Assembly (NCBI GenBank): GCA_029263235.1
Contig: JAJCXW010000013.1
Coordinates: forward strand, 1-55,716
Length of the DNA stretch: 55,716 nt
Direction of reading: 5' to 3'
Origin: Acidimicrobiales bacterium
GTDB taxonomy: Bacteria; Actinomycetota; Acidimicrobiia; Acidimicrobiales; Aldehydirespiratoraceae
This document shows positions 17,621 through 27,568 of this stretch, piece after piece. The notes beneath the pieces are model-generated. The model searched no databases, had not been told where the DNA came from, and saw only the letters and a list, made by a program, of their open reading frames with translations. A program made the translations under genes and the position numbers. Each line of letters begins with the position of its first letter. Position 1 is the stretch's first letter.

Positions 17621-18499
17621 ATGCTCGATCGTATGAAATTCGGCTCCACCGGCCACACCAGTTCGCGGGTCATATTTGGAGCGGCAGCCCTCGGCTCGAT
17701 GAGCCAGGAGAGGGCCGACACGACCCTCGACATCCTTCTGCAACGCGGGATCAACCACATCGACACGGCTGCCACCTACGGAGAATCAGAGCTCCGGCTC
17801 GCCCCATTCCTCCAGGATCACCGCCCTGAGTTCTTCCTCGCCACCAAGACCGACCAGCGCACCGGCGGCGGCGCTCGGGCCGGCCTCGAGTCGAGTCTGG
17901 AGCGCATGGGTGTCGATCGAGTCGATCTGATTCAGCTCCACAACCTGGTGGAGGAAGACGATTGGCGCACAGCGTTCTCGTCCGGTGGGGCGGTAGAGGC
18001 CCTCTTCCGGGCCCGCGACGAGGGCCTGTGTGGCGAAGTCGGGGTCACCGGCCACGGCCTGCGGATCGCCGGGATGCACGTACGAAGCCTCGCCGAGGCC
18101 CCCTTCGCGTCGGTCCAGCTTCCGTGGAATCACACCCTCGCCGAGTTCGACGACTACTCCGACGACTTTCGCAGGCTCAGGGCTCTGTGTGTGGAGCGGG
18201 GGGTGGCGATCCAGACAATCAAGTCGATCGCTCGTCGCCGATGGGACGACTTCAGCCAGATGCAGTACTCGTGGTACGAACCAATCAGCCAACCCGACAT
18301 CTTGGCTCGGGCGGTTCGTTTCGTGCTCGCCGATCCCAATCTGTTTCTCAACAGTTCGAGCGATGCTCGGCTTCTGGAAATGGCTCTCGACGCCGCCGTT
18401 GATCTCGGGGAACCCCCCGACCCCGATCAGCTCGCGTCGGACCGCTCCGACCACATGATGATGCCGTTGTTCGACGGCCGAGAACTCGAAACGATCTGA
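17621..18499 (+). CDS. Aldo/keto reductase family protein
   Basis: The 292-residue protein shows the AKR barrel start (MKFGSTGHTSSRVIFGAAALG), NHIDTAATYGESE with the catalytic Asp and Tyr, FLATKTDQR with the catalytic Lys, and VDLIQLHNL with the conserved His. The C-terminal part (QTIKSIARRRW, LFLNSSSDARLLEMAL) fits the AKR subgroup that includes oxidoreductases with a modified C-terminus. NADP(H)-dependent carbonyl reduction is expected; the substrate is unknown. A second in-frame ATG (MKFG, four codons later) is possible, but the leaderless -10 favours 17621. It is convergent with the small basic protein gene, separated by a GC-rich hairpin. Confidence 0.85.
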   Translation: MLDRMKFGSTGHTSSRVIFGAAALGSMSQERADTTLDILLQRGINHIDTAATYGESELRLAPFLQDHRPEFFLATKTDQRTGGGARAGLESSLERMGVDRVDLIQLHNLVEEDDWRTAFSSGGAVEALFRARDEGLCGEVGVTGHGLRIAGMHVRSLAEAPFASVQLPWNHTLAEFDDYSDDFRRLRALCVERGVAIQTIKSIARRRWDDFSQMQYSWYEPISQPDILARAVRFVLADPNLFLNSSSDARLLEMALDAAVDLGEPPDPDQLASDRSDHMMMPLFDGRELETI

Positions 18500-18501
18500 G
18501 C

Positions 18502-18514
18502 GGCCCGCGGGGCC
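18502..18514. terminator. GC-rich hairpin between convergent genes
   Basis: GGCCC-GCG-GGGCC forms a 5-bp stem with a 3-nt loop in the 24-bp gap between the convergent stops at 18499 and 18524. There is no U-tract on either strand, so termination function is only suggested by position. Confidence 0.3.
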
Positions 18515-18523
18515 ACCGAGGTT

Positions 18524-18799
18524 TCAGTCGACGCTGATCTGTGCCATCAGGGTGGCGCGGGTCTCATCGAACGTGTCGAGGTCCATCTGACCGTCGTCGT
18601 AGCGACGATGCAGGTCGGCGACCTGCTCCATGATCACTTCGTTGCTCACGGTTGGGGTGGTGTCGATCTCACCAGAATCCTCGTCTTCTTCGGAGGTTTC
18701 CGGATCGCCTTCGAGTCTGCGCTCGCGCTTGGCCTGAGCCTTGGCCTTCTTGGCCATATCGCGCTGACGTTTTGCAAAGCTGGATCGACCGGTCGCCAC
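18524..18799 (-). CDS. Small actinobacterial protein with basic N-terminus and SHOCT-like C-terminus
   Basis: This 91-residue protein starts (GTG) with TGRSSFAKRQRDMAKKAKAQAKRERR, a strongly basic helix. It continues through an acidic linker (TSEEDEDSGEIDTTP) to a short helical C-terminus (LHRRYDDGQMDLDTFDETRATLMAQI). That C-terminus resembles the short oligomerisation (SHOCT-like) or SPOUT-neighbour tails common in Actinobacteria. A strong AGGAGG lies 8 nt before the GTG and decides the start over the longer frame to 18907. The basic tract suggests nucleic-acid or ribosome contact, but no function is established. Confidence 0.7.
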   Translation of the reverse strand: MATGRSSFAKRQRDMAKKAKAQAKRERRLEGDPETSEEDEDSGEIDTTPTVSNEVIMEQVADLHRRYDDGQMDLDTFDETRATLMAQISVD

Positions 18800-18919
18800 T
18801 ACATTCGCCTCCTGATGCACCCCGAGTGACCACTTGGGGCGTTCAAATGAGGCTACGCCACCGCGACGCCGTTTCCGCGTCACCCACCGCTCTACGGAGC
18901 CTGTCACGGGTACACCTAC

Positions 18920-18950
18920 TTGACCACGACATGTTAGGCATGCCTAACAT
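18920..18950 (+). promoter_or_regulatory. Promoter (-35 TTGACC, -10 TAACAT) of the orphan barrel protein gene
   Basis: TTGACC at 18920-18925 and TAACAT at 18945-18950 are separated by 19 nt and read toward the gene at 19039, giving a leader of roughly 80 nt. The palindromic operator covers the whole spacer and the -10. This is one of the few promoters here with a recognisable -35. Confidence 0.5.
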
Positions 18951-18955
18951 GTCGT
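18926..18955. promoter_or_regulatory. Perfect 30-bp palindrome, DtxR/IdeR/MntR-type metalloregulator operator
   Basis: Bases 18926-18955 are identical to their own reverse complement; the axis lies between 18940 and 18941. The core TTAGGCATGCCTAA has the TTAGG...CCTAA half-sites of DtxR-family (iron or manganese) repressor boxes. It overlaps the -35/-10 spacer and the -10 of the promoter at 18920-18950, the position expected for repression by a metal-loaded repressor. It lies between a minus-strand gene starting at 18799 and the plus-strand gene at 19039, so it could in principle also affect the former. Confidence 0.75.
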
Positions 18956-19038
18956 CGAACTACGGGGGTTCGCTGGCTCACCGGCAGAGCCACCTTCACA
19001 TGAGCCCGTGCACACGGGACCAACCGGAAGGAATCGGA

Positions 19039-19662
19039 ATGTACGTCACATCAAGGAATCTTCGGGCTTCATCGGGAAGCGCCATGCCCCAAGCGATCAA
19101 CTTGGTCAACTATGTGGTCACCCTCCTGAACGAGAACCATGGCGGCCAGTTCACATCTGCAACACAGGTCGGTGGCGACCCGTCGGCGATTGGCGTCCTC
19201 GGTCGCTACGAGACTTTGGGTGACTACGAACGAGTGATGGGCGGCGCGGCCGCCGACACCGAGCTACAGGGCGCGATCCAGCTGGGTGCCCACATCTTCA
19301 GCAACGAAACAGCCGACGCGATCTGGAACGTCAGGATCCCACCCGGTGAGCCAAGCACGTATTCGACCGTGAACGCCTCCCGAATTCTCATGTCGAAAGT
19401 AGGCGAGGCCATGGCCTACGCTGCAGAGGTAGCAGCAACCGTGTCGAGCATCACCGGCAATTCCGTGGGACTGGCTACAGCAGCCACCGGAGATCGATCA
19501 CGAATTGTCTGGATCGGATACAACTCCTCCATGGCCGACATGGACGGCCAGACAGCCGCTCTCGAAGCCGATGAGTCGTACATGGACCTGTTCAAGCGCA
19601 GCGAGGGACTTCTCGTTCCGAACAGCCTCCAAGGAACCATCTGGCGTTCCACAACCGCCTGA
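19039..19662 (+). CDS. Unrecognised protein with duplicated dimeric alpha/beta-barrel-like halves, putatively metal-regulated
   Basis: This 207-residue protein has no signal peptide and no family I can name. Its two halves look related. Each has a helix of 15-20 residues (AMPQAINLVNYVVTLLN, and GEAMAYAAEVAATVSSI), then strands (QFTSATQVGG.IGVLGRYE, and SVGLATAATG.RIVWIGYN). Each then has a second helix (YERVMGGAAADTELQGAI, and LEADESYMDLFKRSEGL) and a final strand with IW (AIWNVR, TIWRS). This order is that of ferredoxin-like ABM/NIPSNAP-type barrels in tandem. An SD (AAGGA) lies 8 nt before ATG 19039. The 80-nt leader follows a promoter overlapped by a DtxR-type palindrome, so expression on iron or manganese limitation is inferred. 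Confidence 0.65.
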   Translation: MYVTSRNLRASSGSAMPQAINLVNYVVTLLNENHGGQFTSATQVGGDPSAIGVLGRYETLGDYERVMGGAAADTELQGAIQLGAHIFSNETADAIWNVRIPPGEPSTYSTVNASRILMSKVGEAMAYAAEVAATVSSITGNSVGLATAATGDRSRIVWIGYNSSMADMDGQTAALEADESYMDLFKRSEGLLVPNSLQGTIWRSTTA

Positions 19663-19701
19663 CAGGTCGAACGTTCACAGGTCCGGCTGGGGACGAGTCC
19701 C

Positions 19702-21537
<1,836 letters not shown>

Positions 21538-21543
21538 CGACGC

Positions 21544-21549
21544 AGGCTA
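21544..21549 (-). promoter_or_regulatory. -10 element (TAGCCT) of leaderless typA
   Basis: On the minus strand TAGCCT, six bases, GTG at 21537. Confidence 0.6.
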
Positions 21550-21645
21550 TCGACCGACGTGTCGGTCCCATCGGGTCGACCGATTCGGCCGGATCCCGGC
21601 ACCCCATGTCGCCCATTGCTCATGAACGTGTGCAACTCTGGGCCG

Positions 21646-22119
21646 ATGACCGATGCTCCCACTTCCTCAGAATCCGGCCTCGACGACGCCGACGACAGCC
21701 AGCCATCGGTCACCGATGCCGCCAAGCTGATTCGACTCGGCACGATGGTCCAGACGCTGATGGACGAGGTGCGCAGCGCCGACACCGACGAACAAAGCCG
21801 GATGATGTTGGCTCGGATACACAATGAGACCGTTGAGGAACTCTCGAAGGTCTTGTCGGCCGATCTGATGGACGAACTCTCGGAGTTCGCCGCCTGCTGC
21901 GACGACGACGGCATACCCACGGAGTCGGAGATTCGCGTGGCGCAGGCCCAGTTGGTCGGATGGATGCAAGGGCTGCTCCAGGGACTTCAGGCTTCGATGG
22001 CAGCGCAGCAGGCCGCCGCGACCAGTCAGCTCAACGAACTACAGACAGCGCGAGCCGCGCAGCAGGCGAAGCGCAGCGACTCCGGAGGCCTACCTCAGCA
22101 GACCGGCACCTATCTCTGA
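21646..22119 (+). CDS. bpa: Bacterial proteasome activator Bpa (PafE family)
   Basis: The 157-residue protein closely follows the Bpa/PafE family (PF10759). An N-terminal disordered acidic stretch precedes AAKLIRLGTMVQTLMDEVR, LARIHNETVEELSKVLSADLMDEL, and the signature AQAQLVGWMQGLLQGLQASMAAQQ at about 100-122. A C-terminal tail ends GTYL. In mycobacteria the C-terminal GQYL inserts into the 20S proteasome alpha ring and opens the gate; here Gln is replaced by Thr, but the Tyr-Leu end is kept. This implies a 20S proteasome elsewhere in the genome. ATG 21646 is used; an in-frame ATG at 21622 is less likely. No strong SD is visible. Confidence 0.9.
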   Translation: MTDAPTSSESGLDDADDSQPSVTDAAKLIRLGTMVQTLMDEVRSADTDEQSRMMLARIHNETVEELSKVLSADLMDELSEFAACCDDDGIPTESEIRVAQAQLVGWMQGLLQGLQASMAAQQAAATSQLNELQTARAAQQAKRSDSGGLPQQTGTYL

Positions 22120-22128
22120 ATCCGGCCG

Positions 22129-22923
22129 CTACTTGGCCACGGTGGACAGCCCACCACCGACCGGGATCACTGTGCCGGTGACATACGCCGAGGCACGCGA
22201 AGCCAGATAGACCGCCACACCGGCGATGTCGTCGGATTGTCCGATTCGCCCCAGCGGCACATCGGCCGCTATCGCGGCACGGGTCCCCGGATCATCGAGG
22301 GCGAATCGCATCATGTTGGAATCGAATGGCCCGGGGGCGATCGCGTTCACCGTGATGTGCTCCGGCGCGAGCTGTTTCGCCAGATGCCGAGTGAGCATGT
22401 GAACGGCGGCCTTCGAGGACGAGTAGGAGAACGTGTCCATCTCGGGCGGAGTCAGACCGTTGACCGAACCCGTGTTGACAATTCTCGCCGGCGAGTCGGC
22501 TGAAGCCGCCGCCCGCAGCAACGGGAGCAGCTTCTGGGTGAGAAAGAACGGGGTCCGAACGTTGACGTTCATCACCTTGTCCCAGCCAGCGGCCGAGAAG
22601 TCATCGAGTGGCTCTCCCCACGAGGCACCGGCGTTGTTGAACAACAGGTCGAGAGAGTCCCATCTCTCGCCGACCGCCGACACCAGATGATCGACTCCCT
22701 CATCGGTCGACAGGTCGCAGGGAACCGCGATGCAAGTTCCCTTCTCCGACAGCTTGTCGGCAGCCGCCACGACCTGCTCGATCTTGCGAGCCGAGATGAT
22801 GACCTCACAGCCGGCGTCGAGCAGACCATCCGCGATCATGTAGCCGATACCCCGGCTCCCGCCGGTGACCACGGCGCGCTTGCCTTCCAAACCGAACAAC
22901 GACTGAATTCGACCTGCGTCCAT
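22129..22923 (-). CDS. SDR family oxidoreductase (classical)
   Basis: The 264-residue enzyme begins MDAGRIQSLFGLEGKRAVVTGG. It has the cofactor motif GGSRGIG at 21-27, NNAGASWG, the catalytic Ser region NTGSVNG, the YSSSK catalytic pair, and the C-terminal VTGTVIPVGGG of 3-oxoacyl-ACP reductase-like classical SDRs. Such enzymes reduce ketones or oxidise alcohols with NAD(P)H; gluconate 5-dehydrogenase-like members have the same N-terminal FxLxGKxAVVTGGSRGIG pattern. A GAGAGG SD lies 6 nt before ATG 22923; the frame extends to 22944 but that codon lacks an SD. Convergent with bpa (9-bp gap). Confidence 0.85.
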   Translation of the reverse strand: MDAGRIQSLFGLEGKRAVVTGGSRGIGYMIADGLLDAGCEVIISARKIEQVVAAADKLSEKGTCIAVPCDLSTDEGVDHLVSAVGERWDSLDLLFNNAGASWGEPLDDFSAAGWDKVMNVNVRTPFFLTQKLLPLLRAAASADSPARIVNTGSVNGLTPPEMDTFSYSSSKAAVHMLTRHLAKQLAPEHITVNAIAPGPFDSNMMRFALDDPGTRAAIAADVPLGRIGQSDDIAGVAVYLASRASAYVTGTVIPVGGGLSTVAK

Positions 22924-23098
22924 GAGTATCCTCTCGCCGGCCACTCAAAGCCGGCTGTACGACCAACCGACATCATGCCCCGCCCAGCGACGACCGGCAC
23001 ATTGACAAGGTGAGCGACCCGACGTTTGTTGGTTTTGCGTCCTGCCGAGGGAATGCGGGAGCACTAGCCACACCCGAATACACAGAAAATCTGACAGA

Positions 23099-23125
23099 CC
23101 CCTAGCCCGCAATAGGGGATACCCC
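23099..23125. repeat. Overlapping inverted repeats in the leader of the membrane protein gene
   Basis: CCCCTA at 23099-23104 pairs with TAGGGG at 23113-23118 (8-nt loop). The same GGGG run at 23115-23118 can instead pair with CCCC at 23122-23125 (3-nt loop). The two pairings are mutually exclusive. They lie about 75-100 nt before the preferred start at 23200, in a 276-bp gap that holds nothing else I can identify. Confidence 0.35.
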
Positions 23126-23199
23126 GGATTGTCCGGACCCTCACAGATCGTGAAGATGGACATATGCAGATCTCTTCACTTCCGCGAAAGGCGATCGCC

Positions 23200-24111
23200 A
23201 TGAAGAGCTCTCTCTCGCCATTTGCCATGGGGGACCGGCGTGTCGCGGCACTGGTCGTCGTCGCTGGTGGCGTTGGGCTGGTGGTCGGTCGATTGCTGTT
23301 CGCAGTTTCCGTCGCTGACCGGACCTCTTACGGCGATCTTTGGTCCGTGTGGGCCGCGTTTGTGTTCCTTTCGCTCGGACTGAGTCTGATTCTGCTCGGG
23401 CTCGCTACCTGGCACTTCTTGCGGTTCGGGGTGGGGACGCTCGTCGCCATCGGACTGTTGGCCGTCGGGAATGTGCTGATCACGCTCAACGACCTCTTTG
23501 ACGGCGACTCGGTCTGGCCCCGCGGGTACTCGGGAAACAGACTGGTTGGGAGTTCGTTGATCATCGCGTCGTCGGTGGTGGTGCTCATCGGGGTGCTCTG
23601 GTCGGCGGAACAACACCTCACCGACGTGGCGGCCGCGGCGTGGTGGCGGAGACCATGGGTCATAGTGGTCGGCGGCGTTGTCGTGCTCTCGATCATTGGG
23701 CGCGTCAGCTTCATCTTCTTTGGGGATGAGGACCCCGTCGTGGCGATCGACATTGCGGGCGAGGGCGACGAACGCCCCGTGCAGGACGAGTGGAGCATCA
23801 CCTCCGACGGCGACATCGCCGGCAGCTACATCTTCTCGATGATCAAGACCTTCAGCCCGATGGAAGAAGCCGACATGGAAGACCTGGGTGGGCGTCTGAT
23901 CTGGCCGGAGACCGAGATCGATCTGTGCGACGTCAACATCTACTCGGCCGGCGATGGATTCGTGCAGATCGGCATCGTCTCGCCCACCATGGAGGGGTGC
24001 CCAGGCATGCTCCCGGCCTTCGAAGACCTCGGGTTGCCAGAAACCGCGTGCCTATTCATCCGGTCAGACGGCATCGACGACGAATACTGCGAGCCACTCA
24101 CCGTCGACTGA
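23200..24111 (+). CDS. Polytopic membrane protein of unknown function
   Basis: The product is about 303 residues. Five hydrophobic segments occupy roughly the first 170 residues (including AALVVVAGGVGLVVG, WAAFVFLSLGLSLILLGLA, VAIGLLAVGNVLI, LIIASSVVVLIGVLW, IVVGGVVVLSII). They are followed by an extracytoplasmic-like C-terminal domain of about 120 residues with cysteines (EIDLCDVNIY, MEGCPGML, ETACLFIR, DDEYCEPL) that may form disulfides. No family is recognised. AAAGG lies 8 nt before ATG 23200; an ATG at 23164 would add 12 residues and has a poorer SD. It is followed at 105 bp by the rhomboid gene on the same strand. Confidence 0.6.
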   Translation: MKSSLSPFAMGDRRVAALVVVAGGVGLVVGRLLFAVSVADRTSYGDLWSVWAAFVFLSLGLSLILLGLATWHFLRFGVGTLVAIGLLAVGNVLITLNDLFDGDSVWPRGYSGNRLVGSSLIIASSVVVLIGVLWSAEQHLTDVAAAAWWRRPWVIVVGGVVVLSIIGRVSFIFFGDEDPVVAIDIAGEGDERPVQDEWSITSDGDIAGSYIFSMIKTFSPMEEADMEDLGGRLIWPETEIDLCDVNIYSAGDGFVQIGIVSPTMEGCPGMLPAFEDLGLPETACLFIRSDGIDDEYCEPLTVD

Positions 24112-24215
24112 CCCGACGTCACAGACACAAGACTTCACCGGGTCTGGTGCGCGACGCGAACGATGCCGACGACCCGACGATGTACGGTCGTCGCCGAGCC
24201 GATGATCCTCGAACC

Positions 24216-25040
24216 ATGATTCCCCTCCGCGACGACAACCCCACCAGCCGATTCCCGATCGTCACGCTCGCTCTCATTCTGGCGAGCGTGGCCACATTCT
24301 TGTTCGTCCAGCCCTCGGCCAGCCGCAGCATCGACATGCCGGACGCGGCGCAGGTGGTCGAGGAGGTTCTCTTCACCTACGAGTACGCCGCGATTCCCTG
24401 CGAGATCGTCCAGGGTCGGCCTCTCACCATCGATGAGATCGGCGATACTCAATACCGTGGCGAGACGACGTCGTGTCGAGAATCTCCATCGGGTCGTACC
24501 CCATTTCCCGACAAGTCGATCTGGCTCTCGGTGGTGGTGTCGATGTTCCTGCACGGCGGCTGGATTCACCTGGCCGGGAACATGATCTTTCTGTGGGTGT
24601 TCGGCAACAACATCGAGGACCACCTGGGGTCGCTCGTCTACCTCGGCTTCTACGTTGCCGCCGGCACCGTGGCCACGATCGCCCATGTGATGATGCAGCT
24701 CGATTCGACCGTTCCCATGATCGGGGCCAGCGGCGCCATCGCAGGAGTGATGGGCGCCTACCTGATCTGGTTTCCCTGGGTCCGGGTGCGGACACTCTTC
24801 ATGATCGGCATCATCCCTCTGTGGCCGCGCGTACCGGCTGCCATGTTGCTCACGGTCTGGTTCATCGCGCAGTTCTTCACCGTGCCCGGAAGCGGAGTCG
24901 CCTGGGTCGCCCATGTGGGCGGGTTTGCGTTTGGTGCGGTGCTGGCCGCGGTCGCCCGCCGAGACGCGAGGTTTCGCAGACGACTTCAGCTACATCGGTC
25001 GCGGGTCAACGGGCTCAGAGCCGGCCGTGCCATTCGGTGA
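24216..25040 (+). CDS. Rhomboid family intramembrane serine protease
   Basis: The 274-residue protein starts MIPLRDDNPTSRFP, the usual N-terminus of this actinobacterial/proteobacterial rhomboid group. It has six membrane segments, the HLAGN motif at 118-122, the nucleophile GASGAIAGVMGAY (Ser172) and the general base AHVGGFAFG (His233). The catalytic dyad and oxyanion His/Asn are all present, so it should cleave transmembrane substrates. An approximately 70-residue extracytoplasmic insert with three Cys separates TM1 from TM2. A TACGGT hexamer at 24183-24188 could be the -10, with a leader near 20 nt. Its 3' end overlaps the convergent dehalogenase gene by 26 bp. Confidence 0.9.
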   Translation: MIPLRDDNPTSRFPIVTLALILASVATFLFVQPSASRSIDMPDAAQVVEEVLFTYEYAAIPCEIVQGRPLTIDEIGDTQYRGETTSCRESPSGRTPFPDKSIWLSVVVSMFLHGGWIHLAGNMIFLWVFGNNIEDHLGSLVYLGFYVAAGTVATIAHVMMQLDSTVPMIGASGAIAGVMGAYLIWFPWVRVRTLFMIGIIPLWPRVPAAMLLTVWFIAQFFTVPGSGVAWVAHVGGFAFGAVLAAVARRDARFRRRLQLHRSRVNGLRAGRAIR

Positions 25041-25875
25041 TGGCCGCGGCGATCTCCGGCCCGGAGTCCTCCTGGATGAAATGGATTCCCGGCACGGTCA
25101 CTTCGGACTGGTTGGGCCAGGTCCGGCAGAAGTCGCGTTGAGGACCGGTGAGGATGGTTCCGGGGTCGGCGTTGACGAACAGCTTGGGGATGTCGGACTG
25201 TGACATCCATTCGGCGTAGGCGCCGACGATCTCCACCACGTCGGCCGGCTCGCCGCTGAGGGGGATCTCCCGAGGCCAAGTGAGGGTGGGGCGACGGCCT
25301 TCCCCCGGATCACTGAAGGGGCGACGGTACTCCGCCATCTCCTCAGGTTCGAGAGTGCGTTGGATCGACGCCGGCAAGATGGCCTCGACGAACAGGTTCT
25401 TGTCGAGAATCAGCTCGTCGCCTGCCTCCGACCTCAGTGCCTCGAAGATCCCGCGCGCCGCTTCCGGCCAGGCGTCCCAGGTGACGGGCCGCACGATCGA
25501 CTCCATGTAGCAGATGCCCTTGATCTGGTCGGCGAACCGGTGGGCGCGATGGAAACCGAGGGCCGATCCCCAGTCGTGGATCACCAACGTGACGTTGACG
25601 GTGGCGCCCACTGCGTCGAACCAACCATCGAGATACTCGCGATGCTCGACGAACCGGTAGGAGCCCGGTCCGGAGTCGGGCAGCTTGTCGCTGTCGCCCA
25701 TGCCGATCAGATCGGGGGCGAGCAGGCGTCCGAGACCGGCGCAACCCTCCATGACGTGACGCCACAGGTAGGACGACGTGGGGTTGCCGTGCAGAAACAC
25801 GATCGGGTCGCCTTCACCCTGCTCGACGTAAGCCATTTGGCGGCCGTTGACCTCGACGAACTTCTTGTCAGCCAT
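25015..25875 (-). CDS. Haloalkane dehalogenase (HLD-II type)
   Basis: The 286-residue alpha/beta-hydrolase carries HGNPTSSYLWR (oxyanion and halide Asn31), the nucleophile motif VIHDWGS (Asp101 with halide-binding Trp102), YMESIVRP (catalytic Glu125) and PGIHFIQED (His265). Asp-Glu-His plus the Asn/Trp halide pair defines subfamily HLD-II (LinB, DhaA), enzymes that hydrolyse C-halogen bonds to alcohol and halide. All catalytic residues are intact. A GGGAGA SD precedes ATG 25875 by 4-5 nt. It follows the nucleoside transporter ATPase on the same strand with a 77-bp gap, probably not the same functional unit. Confidence 0.9.
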   Translation of the reverse strand: MADKKFVEVNGRQMAYVEQGEGDPIVFLHGNPTSSYLWRHVMEGCAGLGRLLAPDLIGMGDSDKLPDSGPGSYRFVEHREYLDGWFDAVGATVNVTLVIHDWGSALGFHRAHRFADQIKGICYMESIVRPVTWDAWPEAARGIFEALRSEAGDELILDKNLFVEAILPASIQRTLEPEEMAEYRRPFSDPGEGRRPTLTWPREIPLSGEPADVVEIVGAYAEWMSQSDIPKLFVNADPGTILTGPQRDFCRTWPNQSEVTVPGIHFIQEDSGPEIAAAITEWHGRL

Positions 25876-25952
25876 TCGACTCTCCCGATTCGGTGAGGGT
25901 TCAGACTTGCACAGCCCGAGCGCCTACGACACTCGACGGCGGTTCGGGAGGC

Positions 25953-27491
25953 TCAGGCCGGTGAGCCTTCGTGGATCCCGGCCATCATCAATCCCAGCGT
26001 CTCGCGGGTTGCATCCTCGATCTCGACGATGCCGATGATGCGGCCCTCGAACATGACCGCGATCCGGTCGGCGATCGCCAGCAATTCGTCGAGGTCCTCC
26101 GAGACGACCAGTGCCGCCGCGCCGGCGCCTCGCTGTTCGATGATCTGCGCGTGTATGTATTCGGCCGCTCCGATGTCGACGCCGCGGGTCGGTTGTGCCG
26201 CCAGCAGCACCGTGGGACCCGACGCCAACTCACGGGCGAGGATCAGCTTCTGAATGTTTCCACCCGAAAGGGAGGAGGTGGTGGTGTCGAGCCCCGGGGT
26301 CTTGACATTGAACCGGTCGACCAATTCCTGGCTGTGACTACGAATCATGCCGAATCGAAGTAGTCCTCTTCGTGAGAACTCCTCTGAACCATGATCGACG
26401 AGCACGAGGTTTTCGCTGACCGTGAAATCACCGATGGCACCGTCGCGCATTCGCTCCTCTGGGACATAGGCGAGTCCGGCATCGCGCGATAGACGGGCAC
26501 CCTGTCCCACCACTTCGACGCCGTTGACTTGAACCGATGAGCCGGCTCTCGCATCTCGTAGGCCCGCGATGACTTCGGCAAGCTCGCGTTGGCCGTTGCC
26601 CGACACTCCGGCGATTCCGACTATCTCCCCGGCTCTCACGTCGAGGTCGAGTCCGTCGACCGCAGTGGTGCCACGATCACTCTCGACGACGAGGTTCCGG
26701 ATCACCAGCCGGGAGTCTCCAGGCTCGATCTCAGGACGATCAGGAGCCAGCGAGACCTCGCGCCCGACCATCATCGTGGCCAACTGTTGACGATCGGATT
26801 CGGCCGGCGTGGTGTGTCCGGTGACCCGACCGTTGCGGAGAACCGTTATCTCGTCGGAGATGGCAACGACCTCCCTCAACTTGTGGGAGATGAAGATCAA
26901 TCCATGCCCGGAGCTCCTCATTTCGTTGAGAATGCCGAAGAACTCCTCGACCTCCTGAGGTGTGAGGACCGCAGTCGGCTCATCGAGAACGAGCAGTCGG
27001 GCGTCGCGGTAGAGGGCCTTGATGATCTCGACTCGTTGGCGCTCGCCCACGGCCAGCTTCCACACTTCGATCGAAGGATCGATGGCCAGACCGAACTTCT
27101 CGGAGATCTCCTCCACCCGGCGGCTCACAACCGGAAGGTCGGTGAGGGGCCACCGCGTCGAGCGGGTTCCCAACGCCACGTTCTCGGCCACCGTGAGGGT
27201 GGGAACCAGCATGAAATGCTGGTGGATCATTCCGATGCCGTGAGAGATGGCGAAGGAAGGAGACTCGACCTCGATGGCTTCGCCGTTGAGACGAATCTCG
27301 CCTTCATCGGGCTGATACAACCCGAAGAGGATCTTCATCAGGGTGCTCTTGCCAGCACCGTTCTCGCCCAGAAGGGTGTGAACCTCTCCCGAGCGAACAG
27401 TCAAATCAACCGCGTCGTTGGCCAGAACGCCCGGGAATCGTTTGGTGATTCCCCGCATTTCGAGCATCGGTATGTCGGTATCTGTGGCCAT
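25953..27491 (-). CDS. Nucleoside-type ABC transporter ATP-binding protein (two ABC domains)
   Basis: The 512-residue protein contains two fused ABC modules. The first has Walker [11 protein letters not shown] at 41-50, a signature near [13 protein letters not shown], Walker [12 protein letters not shown] and FISHKLREV. The second has a degenerate Walker A ([13 protein letters not shown]), [16 protein letters not shown] and [18 protein letters not shown]. This layout is that of the RbsA/BmpA-associated (NupO, YufO-like) ATPases. With two permeases and a BMP lipoprotein upstream on the same strand, it energises purine or other nucleoside uptake. Last gene of a four-gene transporter operon. Confidence 0.92.
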   Translation of the reverse strand: MATDTDIPMLEMRGITKRFPGVLANDAVDLTVRSGEVHTLLGENGAGKSTLMKILFGLYQPDEGEIRLNGEAIEVESPSFAISHGIGMIHQHFMLVPTLTVAENVALGTRSTRWPLTDLPVVSRRVEEISEKFGLAIDPSIEVWKLAVGERQRVEIIKALYRDARLLVLDEPTAVLTPQEVEEFFGILNEMRSSGHGLIFISHKLREVVAISDEITVLRNGRVTGHTTPAESDRQQLATMMVGREVSLAPDRPEIEPGDSRLVIRNLVVESDRGTTAVDGLDLDVRAGEIVGIAGVSGNGQRELAEVIAGLRDARAGSSVQVNGVEVVGQGARLSRDAGLAYVPEERMRDGAIGDFTVSENLVLVDHGSEEFSRRGLLRFGMIRSHSQELVDRFNVKTPGLDTTTSSLSGGNIQKLILARELASGPTVLLAAQPTRGVDIGAAEYIHAQIIEQRGAGAAALVVSEDLDELLAIADRIAVMFEGRIIGIVEIEDATRETLGLMMAGIHEGSPA

Positions 27492-27568
27492 TTCTACTCA
27501 GGTCCTGTGTTGATCAGTCGGCCTGGTGGGCGGCCGCAGGGAAGCGACCGCCCACCAACCCGGTCGGA

